47,268 bases of DNA, from NCBI GenBank assembly GCA_045612065.1, contig JAZKYH010000058.1:1-47268 (forward strand), given 5' to 3'. The translations under genes were made by a program, and so were the position numbers. The notes beneath the pieces are model-generated. The model saw only the letters and a list, made by a program, of their open reading frames with translations, was not told the origin of the DNA and did not search any database. The stretch comes from UBA1189 sp045612065 (GTDB taxonomy: Bacteria; Bacteroidota; Bacteroidia; Bacteroidales; Bacteroidaceae). Positions 1 to 8,512 of this stretch are shown one piece after another; the first letter of the stretch is position 1, and each line of letters opens with the position of its first letter.

Positions 1-1035
1 GTAGTCGTCGATGCGTTCCACCACCTTGAGGTAGGTACCATGCACGTTGATGGCATCGTCCATCATGCCTTCGTAGAGTCCGTTCACCGAGCGTATCTTG
101 CCCTTGCAACCCGAGAAGTGGGTGGCATCGGCCTGAGTAGTAAAGTAGCGGGGATCGTCTTCGCCACGCAGACACACGCAGAAGCCGTCGAGGGTGATAT
201 CCTCGCTCATCTGCGCCAAGAGGCCCATGCCCTCGGCATAGTGTATCTTCACATTCTCAAGACGCGTATCGGTGGCGTGGCTCACGAAGACACCCGGCGA
301 GGGGCGCTCATAACTGCGCATGGCCACGATGGTACCCACAGGGAGGCGGCTATCCTTCCAGGCAGGAGCCAGGAAGGTGTGCTCATCAATCTGCTGCACC
401 TGATGCACGGGAGTGCCTATGTCGCCTGTCTTGTAGAGGATGCGGCGTGTGACAGGGTCGAAGGGGATACCCCATCCCGGGCGGTGTGCCCAACCCTCGC
501 CATAGTGCTCAAAGGCCCCGTTCTCGGTGACGCGGGCGTTGACCCAAGGAGCCACGCGGTAGGTGATGCCCAGCTCGGCATCATTCTTTATCACCTCGGC
601 CTGAGCGATATGGGGTGTAGCAAAGTCGACACTGAAGTTACGCAAGGTGCATTGGGTAGTGCCCACCACGCTCACGGGAAGCATGCGGCCATGGAACACG
701 AAGTCGGCCCCACAACCATCGAGCGTTAGTCCTGTAAACCCCTCGATGGCTATACCCACGGCACGGTCCTTGTGTTGGTCGTGGTTAGAGATATAGTACT
801 CGCGGTGCGCTGCGCTCTCGGGGTAGAAATTATACTTTCCTGGAGCAAAGCGTATGGTCACAGCCTTGCCCTCAGCCTCGGCCTTCACCTGAGCGAGCAT
901 CTGCTCTACCAAACCTGCCACGCCGGCATCGGTATTAGGCACTACACCAAATGAGGCGGCATCGTAAACCTTCTCGGCACGCAATCCTGCTACGGTGAGG
1001 AGGAGCGCAACAAAAGCAATAAGATGTTTTTTCAT
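1..1035 (-). CDS. GH110-type alpha-1,3-galactosidase, 3' end outside window
   Basis: The gene runs off the left edge; 345 codons are visible from the ATG at 1035. Residues 1-20 form a signal peptide (MKKHLIAFVALLLTVAGLRA), so the enzyme is exported. The rest reads like the right-handed beta-helix of family GH110, which removes terminal alpha-1,3-linked galactose (for example blood-group B or linear alpha-gal epitopes). Supporting stretches are YYISNHDQ near residue 90, THFSGCKGK near 310 and the GMMDDAINVHGTYLKV block near the visible end, which I recognise from Bacteroides GH110 enzymes. The start lies 42 nt after the thrC stop on the same strand with no clear promoter, so read-through from thrC is possible. 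Family call is by recognition; subfamily and exact linkage cannot be judged without the C-terminus. Confidence 0.75.
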   Translation of the reverse strand, partial: MKKHLIAFVALLLTVAGLRAEKVYDAASFGVVPNTDAGVAGLVEQMLAQVKAEAEGKAVTIRFAPGKYNFYPESAAHREYYISNHDQHKDRAVGIAIEGFTGLTLDGCGADFVFHGRMLPVSVVGTTQCTLRNFSVDFATPHIAQAEVIKNDAELGITYRVAPWVNARVTENGAFEHYGEGWAHRPGWGIPFDPVTRRILYKTGDIGTPVHQVQQIDEHTFLAPAWKDSRLPVGTIVAMRSYERPSPGVFVSHATDTRLENVKIHYAEGMGLLAQMSEDITLDGFCVCLRGEDDPRYFTTQADATHFSGCKGKIRSVNGLYEGMMDDAINVHGTYLKVVERIDDY

Positions 1036-1077
1036 GTCTATATTCTATTACATTGTTAACATAAGGAAAGCCAACTG

Positions 1078-2430
1078 TCATCGGCTCATCAAGTAGGCCT
1101 TGAAGTCTTCGAACTGCGCTGTCATGGGCACACTCTGCTTGGTGCCACGCATGAAGGCCTGCAACTTCTCGGGGATGGCCACCTCAGCCTTGATAATACT
1201 CTCCACCGTGTCGCGAAACTTGGCGGGGTGTGCCGTCTCAAGGAACACGCCCTGCTCGCCGGGCTGCAACATCTCGGAGAGTGCACGGTAGCCACAAGCA
1301 CCATGAGGGTCAAGGAGATAGCCCGTACGACTGTAGGTGTCGGCTACGGTCTCGGCAATCTGCTCGTCGGTGTATGTAGCGCCACTGATCAGGCTACAGA
1401 TGGTCTCGTGAGAGCGGCCATAGAGGTCGAGGATACGGGCAAAGTTACTGGGATCACCCACATCCATGGCATTGGCAATGGTCTGCACTGAGGGACGAGG
1501 GTTATACTCGCCCGTCTGCAGGTATTGATAGAAGATATCGTTGCGGTTGTTGGCTGCAATGAAGCGCTTGATGGGAAGCCCCATACGGTGAGCAAAGAGT
1601 CCGGCACAGAGGTTACCAAAGTTACCGCTGGGTACACAGAAGACCACCTCGTCGGCCTTGCCCTGACGCTTCAGCTGTGCATAAGCGTAGAAGTAGTAGA
1701 AGGCCTGCGGGAGGAAGCGTGCCACGTTGATGGAGTTGGCCGAGGTGAGACGCATATGGGCATTGAGCTCCGCATCCATGAAGGCACTCTTCACCAAGCG
1801 TTGGCAGTCGTCGAACACGCCGTCCACCTCTATAGCGGTGATGTTCTTCCCCAATGTGGTGAACTGGCACTCCTGAATGGCACTCACCTTGCCCTTGGGA
1901 TAGAGTACATAGACATGGATGCCCTCTACACCGAGGAAGCCATTGGCCACGGCTGAGCCCGTATCGCCCGAAGTGGCAACAAGGACGTTAACGAGGCCTC
2001 TCCCCCCGCCCTCCCCCGAAGGGAGGGAGCTTTCAGTCATCACGGAGTCCAGTCCCCTTCCGGACACAAAATATCCCAACATTCTTGCCATGAAGCGGGC
2101 GCCTACGTCCTTGAAGGCAAGTGTGGGACCATGGTAGAGTTCGAGCGAATGGATGTTGCCATCGACATGCGCCACGGGCGCATCAAAGGCCAAGGTATCA
2201 TACACGATATGGCGCAAGTCATCGGCAGGGATATCCTCACCGAAGAAGGCCTCGGCTACGCGATAGGCTATCTCTTGGAAGCTCATCTCTTCAATGCCAT
2301 CGAAGAACTCCTGTGGCAGGGGTTTGATGCGTTCGGGCATATACAAGCCTCGGTCTGTGGCAAGGCCACGTACCACCGCCTCGCTCAATGAGGCGAGCGG
2401 TGCCTGTTGGTTGGTGCTATAGAATTTCAT
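1078..2430 (-). CDS. thrC: threonine synthase
   Basis: PLP-dependent enzyme converting O-phosphohomoserine to threonine, the last step of threonine synthesis in the cytosol. 450 residues, slightly longer than the usual ~430. The PLP lysine is K107 in PTLAFKDVGARF, and the phosphate-binding loop is ATSGDTGSA (about 152-160). The N-terminus (MKFYSTN, RGLATDRGLYMP) is typical. Between FVSGRGL and VNVLVATSGDTGS there is an extra stretch of roughly 20 residues (about 127-146: SVMTESSLPSGEGGGRGL) that family members lack as I know them. At DNA level it is a G/C-rich palindrome-containing element. It sits just before the phosphate loop, so it is probably extruded as a surface loop. The gene is divergent from degQ and is followed on the same strand by the GH110 gene. 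Confidence 0.93.
   Translation of the reverse strand: MKFYSTNQQAPLASLSEAVVRGLATDRGLYMPERIKPLPQEFFDGIEEMSFQEIAYRVAEAFFGEDIPADDLRHIVYDTLAFDAPVAHVDGNIHSLELYHGPTLAFKDVGARFMARMLGYFVSGRGLDSVMTESSLPSGEGGGRGLVNVLVATSGDTGSAVANGFLGVEGIHVYVLYPKGKVSAIQECQFTTLGKNITAIEVDGVFDDCQRLVKSAFMDAELNAHMRLTSANSINVARFLPQAFYYFYAYAQLKRQGKADEVVFCVPSGNFGNLCAGLFAHRMGLPIKRFIAANNRNDIFYQYLQTGEYNPRPSVQTIANAMDVGDPSNFARILDLYGRSHETICSLISGATYTDEQIAETVADTYSRTGYLLDPHGACGYRALSEMLQPGEQGVFLETAHPAKFRDTVESIIKAEVAIPEKLQAFMRGTKQSVPMTAQFEDFKAYLMSR
1993..2052 (-). repeat. REP-like palindromic element inserted in frame in thrC
   Basis: A G/C-rich block inside thrC contains the inverted repeat CCCTCC CCCGAA GGGAGGG (about 2009-2027). It resembles palindromic elements common between genes in Bacteroidales, one of which is at 36383-36484 here. 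It keeps the thrC frame and adds about 20 residues. Boundaries are estimated from where the threonine synthase similarity stops and resumes. Confidence 0.55.
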
Positions 2431-2460
2431 ATCGAATTGTCCTTTTACTTATTAGGGGGA

Positions 2461-2495
2461 CAAATGTACGAAAATAATTTTAATAATTCTTCAAA
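2461..2495 (-). promoter_or_regulatory. thrC promoter, Bacteroidetes type
   Basis: On the minus strand a perfect -7 box TACATTTG lies at 2468-2461, 30 nt before the thrC ATG. A TTTG (2495-2492) lies 23 nt upstream of it, slightly further than the usual 19-21 nt. Confidence 0.55.
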
Positions 2496-2656
2496 GCTAA
2501 CTCCAACGACGCTAAAAAACTGTTAACAGAGCGGCAGCAGTGTTAATTTGTCGTAAATCTTAGTCATAGATAGATATAACGAACATAGAAATACATTATC
2601 TTCGCAGCAAGAAAGTTGAACAATGAGTGATTTTAACTAAAACAACCATTATAGTA

Positions 2657-4144
2657 ATGAAAACAACCATTAAAAAAATCTTTGGTTACTCAGCATTGAT
2701 GCTGGGTAGTGCCCTCGTGGCAGGTGTCACCACCTTTAAGTTAATGGAGAAGCATGCCTTGCAAGAGAATGTCGTGGCCATACAGCAAGAAAACGAATGG
2801 GCCATGCCCGCGGCTCTGTTCGACAACAAACCGGCACAGCCCATAGACCTGACCGATGCCGCCGAGCGTTCTATTCATGCCGTGGTGCACATCAAGTCGA
2901 CCCAACTGAGCAAGACGCAGACCATACAACAGATGCCCGACATCTTCGATTTCTTCTTTGGTGACGGCATGGGACGCCAGCAGCAAATACGCACCCAACC
3001 CCGTGTGGGATTCGGTTCGGGTGTCATCATATCCAAAGATGGCTATATCGTGACCAACAACCACGTGATTGATGGAGCTGACGAGATTGACGTGAAGCTC
3101 AACGACAACCGTGAGTTCAAGGGCAAACTCATCGGAACCGACCCCAATACCGACCTTGCACTCATCAAGATTGAGGGTGACAACCTCCCCACCCTACCCA
3201 TCGGCAACTCGGATGCCTTGAAGGTGGGCGAATGGGTGCTAGCCGTGGGTAATCCCTTCAACCTCACCTCGACGGTTACTGCAGGTATCGTGAGTGCCAA
3301 GGCACGTTCGCTGGGTGTGTATAACGGCGGCATCGAGTCGTTCATCCAAACCGACGCTGCCATCAACCAGGGCAATAGCGGTGGCGCACTCGTGAATGCA
3401 CGCGGTGAGCTGGTGGGCATCAACGCCGTACTCTCCTCACCCACAGGAGCCTATGCTGGCTATGGATTTGCCATCCCGACGAGCATCATGACCAAGGTGG
3501 TGGGTGACCTGAAGGAGTTTGGTACCGTACAGCGCGCTATCCTCGGCATCAGCGGACACGACCTTGACGAACGCACCAAAGACAAGGACTTGGGCACGGT
3601 AGAGGGCGTATACGTAGCTGAGGTGACCGACGGCAGTGGCGCCAAGGCAGCAGGCATCGAGCCGGGTGATGTCATCATAAAGATTGCAGGCAAGAAGGTA
3701 CACAACATGGCCGAATTGCAAGAGACCCTCGCCATGCATCGTCCAGGCGACAAAGTGGAGGTAACCATCCTGCGTGGCAAGAAGGAGAAGGAGCTCGACG
3801 TGACCTTGAAGAATATGCAGGGTAACACAGAGGTGGTGAAGAAGTTTGACCTCGACATGCTGGGTGCCGCCTTCAAACCTATCAGCGACGACGTGAAGCG
3901 CCACCTCGGCGTGAGCTACGGACTCGAAGTGACGGGCGTGGACAAGGGTAAGTTTGCCGAAGCAGGCATCAAGAAGGGTTTCATCATCCTCAAGGTGAAC
4001 GGCAACAAGATCAGTAGCGAGGAGGATTTGGCCAATGCGCTGAAAGCCGCCAACCAATCGCCCGAGCGTGTGCTATTCATCTCAGGCTACTACATGTCGG
4101 GCCGCCGTGCCAACTATGCCGTAGAGCTCGCAAGCGAAGAGTGA
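2657..4144 (+). CDS. degQ: HtrA/DegQ-family periplasmic serine protease
   Basis: Envelope serine protease and chaperone of family S1C with two PDZ domains. The ATG at 2657 is preferred over the in-frame ATG at 2627 because it starts directly at MKKTT-like signal sequence (MKTTIKKIFGYSALMLGSAL). That gives 495 residues with a signal peptide or anchor at about 5-25. The catalytic triad is visible: H136 in TNNHVIDG, D166 in NTDLALIKI and S241 in NQGNSGGAL. PDZ1 covers about 300-390 (EPGDVIIKIAGKKV) and PDZ2 about 400-490 (KKGFIILKVNGNKI). It lies upstream of rpoD, as in other Bacteroidales to my knowledge, but a terminator and the rpoD promoter separate them. A degenerate -7 box (TATCTTCG, 2597-2604) may drive it. 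Confidence 0.93.
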   Translation: MKTTIKKIFGYSALMLGSALVAGVTTFKLMEKHALQENVVAIQQENEWAMPAALFDNKPAQPIDLTDAAERSIHAVVHIKSTQLSKTQTIQQMPDIFDFFFGDGMGRQQQIRTQPRVGFGSGVIISKDGYIVTNNHVIDGADEIDVKLNDNREFKGKLIGTDPNTDLALIKIEGDNLPTLPIGNSDALKVGEWVLAVGNPFNLTSTVTAGIVSAKARSLGVYNGGIESFIQTDAAINQGNSGGALVNARGELVGINAVLSSPTGAYAGYGFAIPTSIMTKVVGDLKEFGTVQRAILGISGHDLDERTKDKDLGTVEGVYVAEVTDGSGAKAAGIEPGDVIIKIAGKKVHNMAELQETLAMHRPGDKVEVTILRGKKEKELDVTLKNMQGNTEVVKKFDLDMLGAAFKPISDDVKRHLGVSYGLEVTGVDKGKFAEAGIKKGFIILKVNGNKISSEEDLANALKAANQSPERVLFISGYYMSGRRANYAVELASEE

Positions 4145-4145
4145 T

Positions 4146-4180
4146 GAGCTTTGTGCTTTGAGCCTTGAGCAGTGAGCTAT
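4146..4180 (+). repeat. Heptad array directly after degQ stop
   Basis: Five consecutive 7-nt units (GAGCTTT, GTGCTTT, GAGCCTT, GAGCAGT, GAGCTAT) begin at the degQ stop codon. They belong to the (GAGCNNT)n family found after other genes in this window. Confidence 0.8.
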
Positions 4181-4210
4181 TGACAACAGATATTGACAAG
4201 TAACCATAAA

Positions 4211-4265
4211 AACGCCCGACCATTTCCATAAAACACAGGATTTAGTCGGGCGTTAACGTTATTTT
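4211..4265 (+). terminator. Rho-independent terminator after degQ
   Basis: A 10-bp perfect stem, AACGCCCGAC (4211-4220) with GTCGGGCGTT (4245-4254), is followed by a T-rich tail ending in ATTTTT. Confidence 0.7.
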
Positions 4266-4276
4266 TCCACAAAAAC

Positions 4277-4308
4277 ATTGATTCTTACAGAAAAAAGCAG
4301 TACATTCG
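4277..4308 (+). promoter_or_regulatory. rpoD promoter candidate
   Basis: ATTG (4277-4280), a 20-nt spacer and TACATTCG (4301-4308, one mismatch to TAnnTTTG) precede the rpoD ATG by 45 nt. Confidence 0.5.
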
Positions 4309-4353
4309 CGGCTAATTTGGTTTATTGACTAAAAATACGTATTCTATATCTCA

Positions 4354-5214
4354 ATGAGACAGCTTAAAATTACCAAGAGTATTACCAACCGCGAAAGTGC
4401 TTCGTTGGACAAATATCTGCAAGAAATTGGCCGCGAAGAGTTGATTACCGTAGAAGAGGAAGTAGAACTCGCGCAACGTATCCGTAAAGGTGACCGAGTA
4501 GCTTTGGAAAAACTCACTCGCGCCAACCTCCGTTTCGTGGTATCGGTAGCCAAGCAATATCAGAATCAGGGCCTCAGCCTTCCCGACTTGATTAACGAGG
4601 GTAACTTGGGACTGATCAAGGCCGCAGAGAAGTTTGACGAAACTCGTGGTTTTAAGTTTATCAGTTATGCCGTATGGTGGATTCGTCAGTCAATCCTTCA
4701 GGCATTGGCCGAGCAGGCACGTATCGTGCGCCTTCCCCTCAACCAGGTAGGTTCGCTCAACAAGATTAGCAAGGCATTCTCAAAGTTTGAGCAGGAGAAC
4801 GAACGCCGTCCCTCAGCAGAGGAGTTGGCAGACGAACTCGACATACCCGTAGACAAGATTGCCGACACCTTGAAGGTATCGGGTCGCCATATTTCTGTGG
4901 ACGCTCCCTTCGTGGATGGCGAGGACAACAGCTTGCTCGACGTACTCGTTAACGACGACTCTCCCATGGCCGACCGCTCACTCGTGAGCGAATCGCTCTC
5001 TACTGAGATTGACCGCGCCCTCTCTACCCTCACCGACCGTGAGAAGGAGATTTTGCAGATGTTCTTCGGCATCGGCATGCAGGAGATGACTTTGGAAGAG
5101 ATTGGCGACAAGTTCGGACTCACCCGTGAGCGTGTACGCCAGATCAAGGAGAAAGCTATCCGCCGCTTGCGCCAGAACTCACGCAGCAAACTACTGAAGA
5201 CCTATCTGGGATAA
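4354..5214 (+). CDS. rpoD: Primary RNA polymerase sigma factor
   Basis: Bacteroidetes primary sigma factor (sigma-ABfr type), which directs RNA polymerase to TTTG/TAnnTTTG promoters. The 286 residues start with MRQLKITKSIT and enter region 1.2 immediately (SLDKYLQEIGREELIT, about 17-32), so region 1.1 is absent, as expected in this phylum. Region 2 follows (NLRFVVSVAKQY, DLINEGNLGLIKAAEKFD, KFISYAVWWIRQSI, about 60-115), then region 3, and region 4 with the HTH (EIGDKFGLTRERVRQIKEKAIRRLR) at the C-terminus. It sits downstream of degQ with its own promoter. Several -7 boxes in this window are perfect TAnnTTTG matches, consistent with this factor. Confidence 0.97.
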   Translation: MRQLKITKSITNRESASLDKYLQEIGREELITVEEEVELAQRIRKGDRVALEKLTRANLRFVVSVAKQYQNQGLSLPDLINEGNLGLIKAAEKFDETRGFKFISYAVWWIRQSILQALAEQARIVRLPLNQVGSLNKISKAFSKFEQENERRPSAEELADELDIPVDKIADTLKVSGRHISVDAPFVDGEDNSLLDVLVNDDSPMADRSLVSESLSTEIDRALSTLTDREKEILQMFFGIGMQEMTLEEIGDKFGLTRERVRQIKEKAIRRLRQNSRSKLLKTYLG

Positions 5215-5258
5215 CGTCTCATTTTAGAATTACAAATATTATTTAGGTACGCGCACGT

Positions 5259-5642
5259 ATGAACAAGTGGAAGATTGGCTTTTTTTGCCTACTTTGCGGC
5301 TTGCAGCTATCAGCCTTTGCCAGTGAACCGCAGAGGGTGTATCTGTTTGGAATGGCCACGAACTTCAACGACTCCACAACATACCTCACCGAAGTACAAC
5401 AGATTGATAGTCTGATCATCAATCCCGATGGGTCGCTTCAAAACCATATAGGCTACACACTACAGTTGAAGGTTTATCTGGAGGGATCACTCAACGAAAG
5501 TAACCAGACATGCGCGGTCTTCTACTCCGACAAAAAGAGAAAGCTGACAAGACGTTTCTCGGAGATACAAAGAAGACACCAATATCAGAAAGACAAGAAA
5601 CTTGTCCTGATTGACAAGGATGCTTTCCTATTCAGAAAATGA
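5259..5642 (+). CDS. Small exported protein, function unknown
   Basis: 127 residues with a signal peptide (MNKWKIGFFCLLCGLQLSAFAS, cut after about 22), so probably periplasmic; no lipobox is evident. The mature part begins EPQRVYLFGMATNFNDSTTYLTEVQQID, is rich in predicted beta-strand and ends in a basic region (KKRKLTRRFSEIQRRHQYQKDKK). I recognise no catalytic motif. The start 44 nt after rpoD and the 6-nt gap to the C11 protease gene suggest cotranscription with the latter. The length and composition suggest a real gene, but no function can be given. Confidence 0.7.
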   Translation: MNKWKIGFFCLLCGLQLSAFASEPQRVYLFGMATNFNDSTTYLTEVQQIDSLIINPDGSLQNHIGYTLQLKVYLEGSLNESNQTCAVFYSDKKRKLTRRFSEIQRRHQYQKDKKLVLIDKDAFLFRK

Positions 5643-5648
5643 TAAAAG

Positions 5649-6863
5649 ATGAAATATAGCTCTTCGATATTAAAAAACCTCATGTGCACGATGTCAATAC
5701 TTTTCGGTATGACATCGTGTCATTGGTTTAAGCCCGAAGAGGAACACATCTATGACCGTACGGTGCTGGTATACATCGCCGCAGAGAACAGCCTGTCATC
5801 ATTTTACCGAGGCGACATCAATGAGATGATGGAAGCGGTGGGCGACATACCTTCCAACAGCCGTTTGATTGTCTACCTGGACGACACCCAGTTTCCACGC
5901 CTAATCTCAATCGAGAAGTCCGAGGAGGGAGTAGCCACAAAGAATGTCTTGCAACAATACGATAAAGAACAAGACTCGGGTGATCCGGAGACACTGCACA
6001 AGACCTTGAGTTGGGTGACAGAGCACTATCCGGCACACAGCTACGGACTGATACTTTGGTCACATGGAGACGCTTGGGTACCAGCAGAAGCTCCCATGCA
6101 GCGTAGCATCTGTATAGACAACAACCAAAACAGCAGCTACAACGACAAGGGGAGCAAGATGGACATCACAGAGATTGCCGATGTGCTATCGACCTTCCCG
6201 AAGATGGAGTTTATCCTATTCGACGCTTGCTTCATGCAATCGGTAGAGGTAGCCTACGAGTTGCGCCACGTGACAAAAGCCATCGTTGCATCTCCAGCAG
6301 AGATTCCCGGACCAGGTGCGCCCTACCACCGCATCATGAAACCAATGTTCGAGATACCCTGCAACGCAAGCCTGATTGCTGAAGAGTATTTCAAGGCATA
6401 CAATGACGACGACAGAGAGAGTTTGCTACAAGACTATGGCGTATTACTTTCCGTAGTTGATTGCAACCTCCTTGAAGACTTAGCCGCCATAACGGCCGAG
6501 ATGAACATCAAGTACAAGGACTCTGAGCTTGTATTGAACGAAATCCAACGGTACTGTCCAAAACCCAGCACTTCGCGTCCCGACTACTACGACATGAACG
6601 GCTATATGATGCGTCTGATTACAGACGAAGCCGACTATGCGCGCTGGAGAAGCATACTCGACCAGACGGTATCCTACAAAGCCGCCACGCCTTGGTGGTA
6701 TTCCATATACAGTAGCCAGGCTCAAGAGTTCGTGGACTTGAATACCTATAGCGGCATATCATGCTACGTGCCACAGGACACAGAGCAACCCACCAACCTG
6801 AACACCCAATTCCGCACCACCTCATGGTACACAGCCGCAGGTTGGGAGCAAGTGGGATGGTAA
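5649..6863 (+). CDS. Clostripain-like (C11) cysteine protease lipoprotein
   Basis: 404-residue caspase-fold peptidase of family C11. Residues 1-24 form a lipoprotein signal with lipobox GMTSC (Cys24 lipidated), so it is anchored to the envelope. The His of the dyad is H139 in LILWSHGDAW and the Cys is C194 in FILFDACFMQSVE; the strand before each is hydrophobic as in clostripain. The TVLVYIAAENSLS stretch (about 38-50) is the usual first strand of the fold. Family members cleave after basic residues; in gut Bacteroidales some activate secreted toxins or process surface proteins, but substrates here are unknown. It follows the small exported protein by 6 nt. Confidence 0.88.
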   Translation: MKYSSSILKNLMCTMSILFGMTSCHWFKPEEEHIYDRTVLVYIAAENSLSSFYRGDINEMMEAVGDIPSNSRLIVYLDDTQFPRLISIEKSEEGVATKNVLQQYDKEQDSGDPETLHKTLSWVTEHYPAHSYGLILWSHGDAWVPAEAPMQRSICIDNNQNSSYNDKGSKMDITEIADVLSTFPKMEFILFDACFMQSVEVAYELRHVTKAIVASPAEIPGPGAPYHRIMKPMFEIPCNASLIAEEYFKAYNDDDRESLLQDYGVLLSVVDCNLLEDLAAITAEMNIKYKDSELVLNEIQRYCPKPSTSRPDYYDMNGYMMRLITDEADYARWRSILDQTVSYKAATPWWYSIYSSQAQEFVDLNTYSGISCYVPQDTEQPTNLNTQFRTTSWYTAAGWEQVGW

Positions 6864-6988
6864 TTTCCACCCAAACATTCTTCGACAATATTTGTTTATT
6901 TTGCAAGTTAAATAAATAATATTGTTAATTATGCTTATTAAAAGGCATAATAAATGTTAACACGTTAGGTTTTTCTCGAACAGTCGTG

Positions 6989-6996
6989 TACATTTG
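6989..6996 (+). promoter_or_regulatory. rprXY -7 box very close to the start codon
   Basis: A perfect TACATTTG ends only 4 nt before the rprX ATG at 7001, with no convincing TTTG at the -33 position (GTTTTTC lies there). If used, the transcript would be leaderless or nearly so. Confidence 0.45.
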
Positions 6997-7000
6997 CGCC

Positions 7001-8509
7001 ATGAAGAAGTACACCACCATCATATTGGGTCTTATCATGAGTTGTTCGTTCCTCGCCCTGTTATCGTTACAGGTGAGGTACATCAATGAGATTGCAAGAA
7101 TGCGTCACGAGCAATTCGACGAATCGGTAAAACGCAGCCTATACAACGCAGCCCACAAGCTCGAACTATATGAGACAAAACGCCTTTTAGAGAACGACGC
7201 CAAGGAGGCCGAAAAGAACAACCAGCTAAGCAGGCAGGAGATAGAGGTGGTGACACGTCAATACGAGTTCAAGAGCGACGGCAAGATTTCTTCGTTCGGC
7301 ATGCGCACCATTGTACAACAGCGCCCCAAACAAGAACAGCAACCCAACATTCCCGAGACATCGCGTTCGTTGCAAGAGATCATACGCAACCGCTACATAC
7401 ATCAACGTGCCTTGATAGATGAGGTGGTATACAAGATGCTCTATACTCCCAGCAACCTGCCATTGGAGCAACGCATCGATTTCCAAGCCCTCAACCGCGA
7501 CCTACAGGCCGAACTACTCCACAATGGCATAGAGATACCCTACCAGTTCACTATACATGCGAGCAACGGACGCGAGATCTACCGAAGCGACAACTACAAA
7601 GCGGGCAACGAGAGGGATTCGTATTCACAGATACTCTTTGGCAGTGACCCACCCAACAAGATGGGATTGTTAAAAATTAATTTTCCCACGATGAACAGTT
7701 ATATCTTCAGTTCTGTTCGTTTTATGATACCAGCACTATTTTTCACGATTGTTCTGTGTATTGCATTTGTCTACACGTTGTACATCGTGTTAAGGCAGAA
7801 AAAAGTTACAGAACTGAAAAATGACTTTATCAACAATATGACGCATGAGTTCAAGACGCCTATCTCGACCATCTCGTTAGCATCACAGATGCTGACCGAT
7901 AGCGCCGTGACCAAGTCGCCCCAAATGCTACAACATATCACGGGCATTATCAGCGACGAGACCAAGCGTCTGCGTTTTCAAGTGGACAAGGTGTTGCAGA
8001 TTTCACTCTTCGACGAGCAGAAAGGTTCCATGAAGACAAGCGAGATTGACATCAACGACCTTCTGAGCAGTGTGGTCAACATCTTTGCGCTCAAAGTAGA
8101 AAAGAATGGCGGAACCATCACCACCCAGCTCGAAGCAGAAGACGCCGCGATCTTTGCCGACGAGATGCATATCACGAATGTCATGTTCAACCTCATGGAC
8201 AATGCCATCAAATACAAGCGCGATGACGAGCCCTTGCGCCTCACCATCCGAACATGGAATGAGAACGACAAATGTTGCCTCTCCATCCAAGACAACGGTA
8301 TCGGAATCAAGAAGGAGAATCTCAAGCGCATATTCGACCGATTCTATCGCGTACATACAGGCAACCTGCACAATGTCAAAGGATTCGGACTCGGATTGGC
8401 ATACGTGAAGAAAGTGATACAAGACCACCAAGGAAGCATTCGCACCGAGAGCGAGTTTGGGGTGGGAACGAAATTTATAATTGTTTTACCTTTATTAAAT
8501 AGCAAGTAA
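7001..8509 (+). CDS. rprX: Sensor histidine kinase RprX
   Basis: Membrane sensor kinase of the Bacteroides RprX/RprY two-component system. The ATG at 7001 (502 residues) is chosen because family members start MKK and run directly into the first membrane segment (about 5-24); a GTG at 6986 would overlap the -7 box. An extracytoplasmic sensor region (about 25-238) carries the characteristic RHEQFDESVKRSLY stretch. A second membrane segment follows at 240-264. The H-box is NNMTHEFKTPIS with phospho-accepting H282. The ATPase domain shows the N-box (NLMDNAIKY), G1 (QDNGIGI) and G2 (GFGLGLAYV). The gene is 3 nt upstream of rprY. In B. fragilis this pair was linked to tetracycline-resistance regulation; the signal here is unknown. 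Confidence 0.93.
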   Translation: MKKYTTIILGLIMSCSFLALLSLQVRYINEIARMRHEQFDESVKRSLYNAAHKLELYETKRLLENDAKEAEKNNQLSRQEIEVVTRQYEFKSDGKISSFGMRTIVQQRPKQEQQPNIPETSRSLQEIIRNRYIHQRALIDEVVYKMLYTPSNLPLEQRIDFQALNRDLQAELLHNGIEIPYQFTIHASNGREIYRSDNYKAGNERDSYSQILFGSDPPNKMGLLKINFPTMNSYIFSSVRFMIPALFFTIVLCIAFVYTLYIVLRQKKVTELKNDFINNMTHEFKTPISTISLASQMLTDSAVTKSPQMLQHITGIISDETKRLRFQVDKVLQISLFDEQKGSMKTSEIDINDLLSSVVNIFALKVEKNGGTITTQLEAEDAAIFADEMHITNVMFNLMDNAIKYKRDDEPLRLTIRTWNENDKCCLSIQDNGIGIKKENLKRIFDRFYRVHTGNLHNVKGFGLGLAYVKKVIQDHQGSIRTESEFGVGTKFIIVLPLLNSK

Positions 8510-8512
8510 GTT

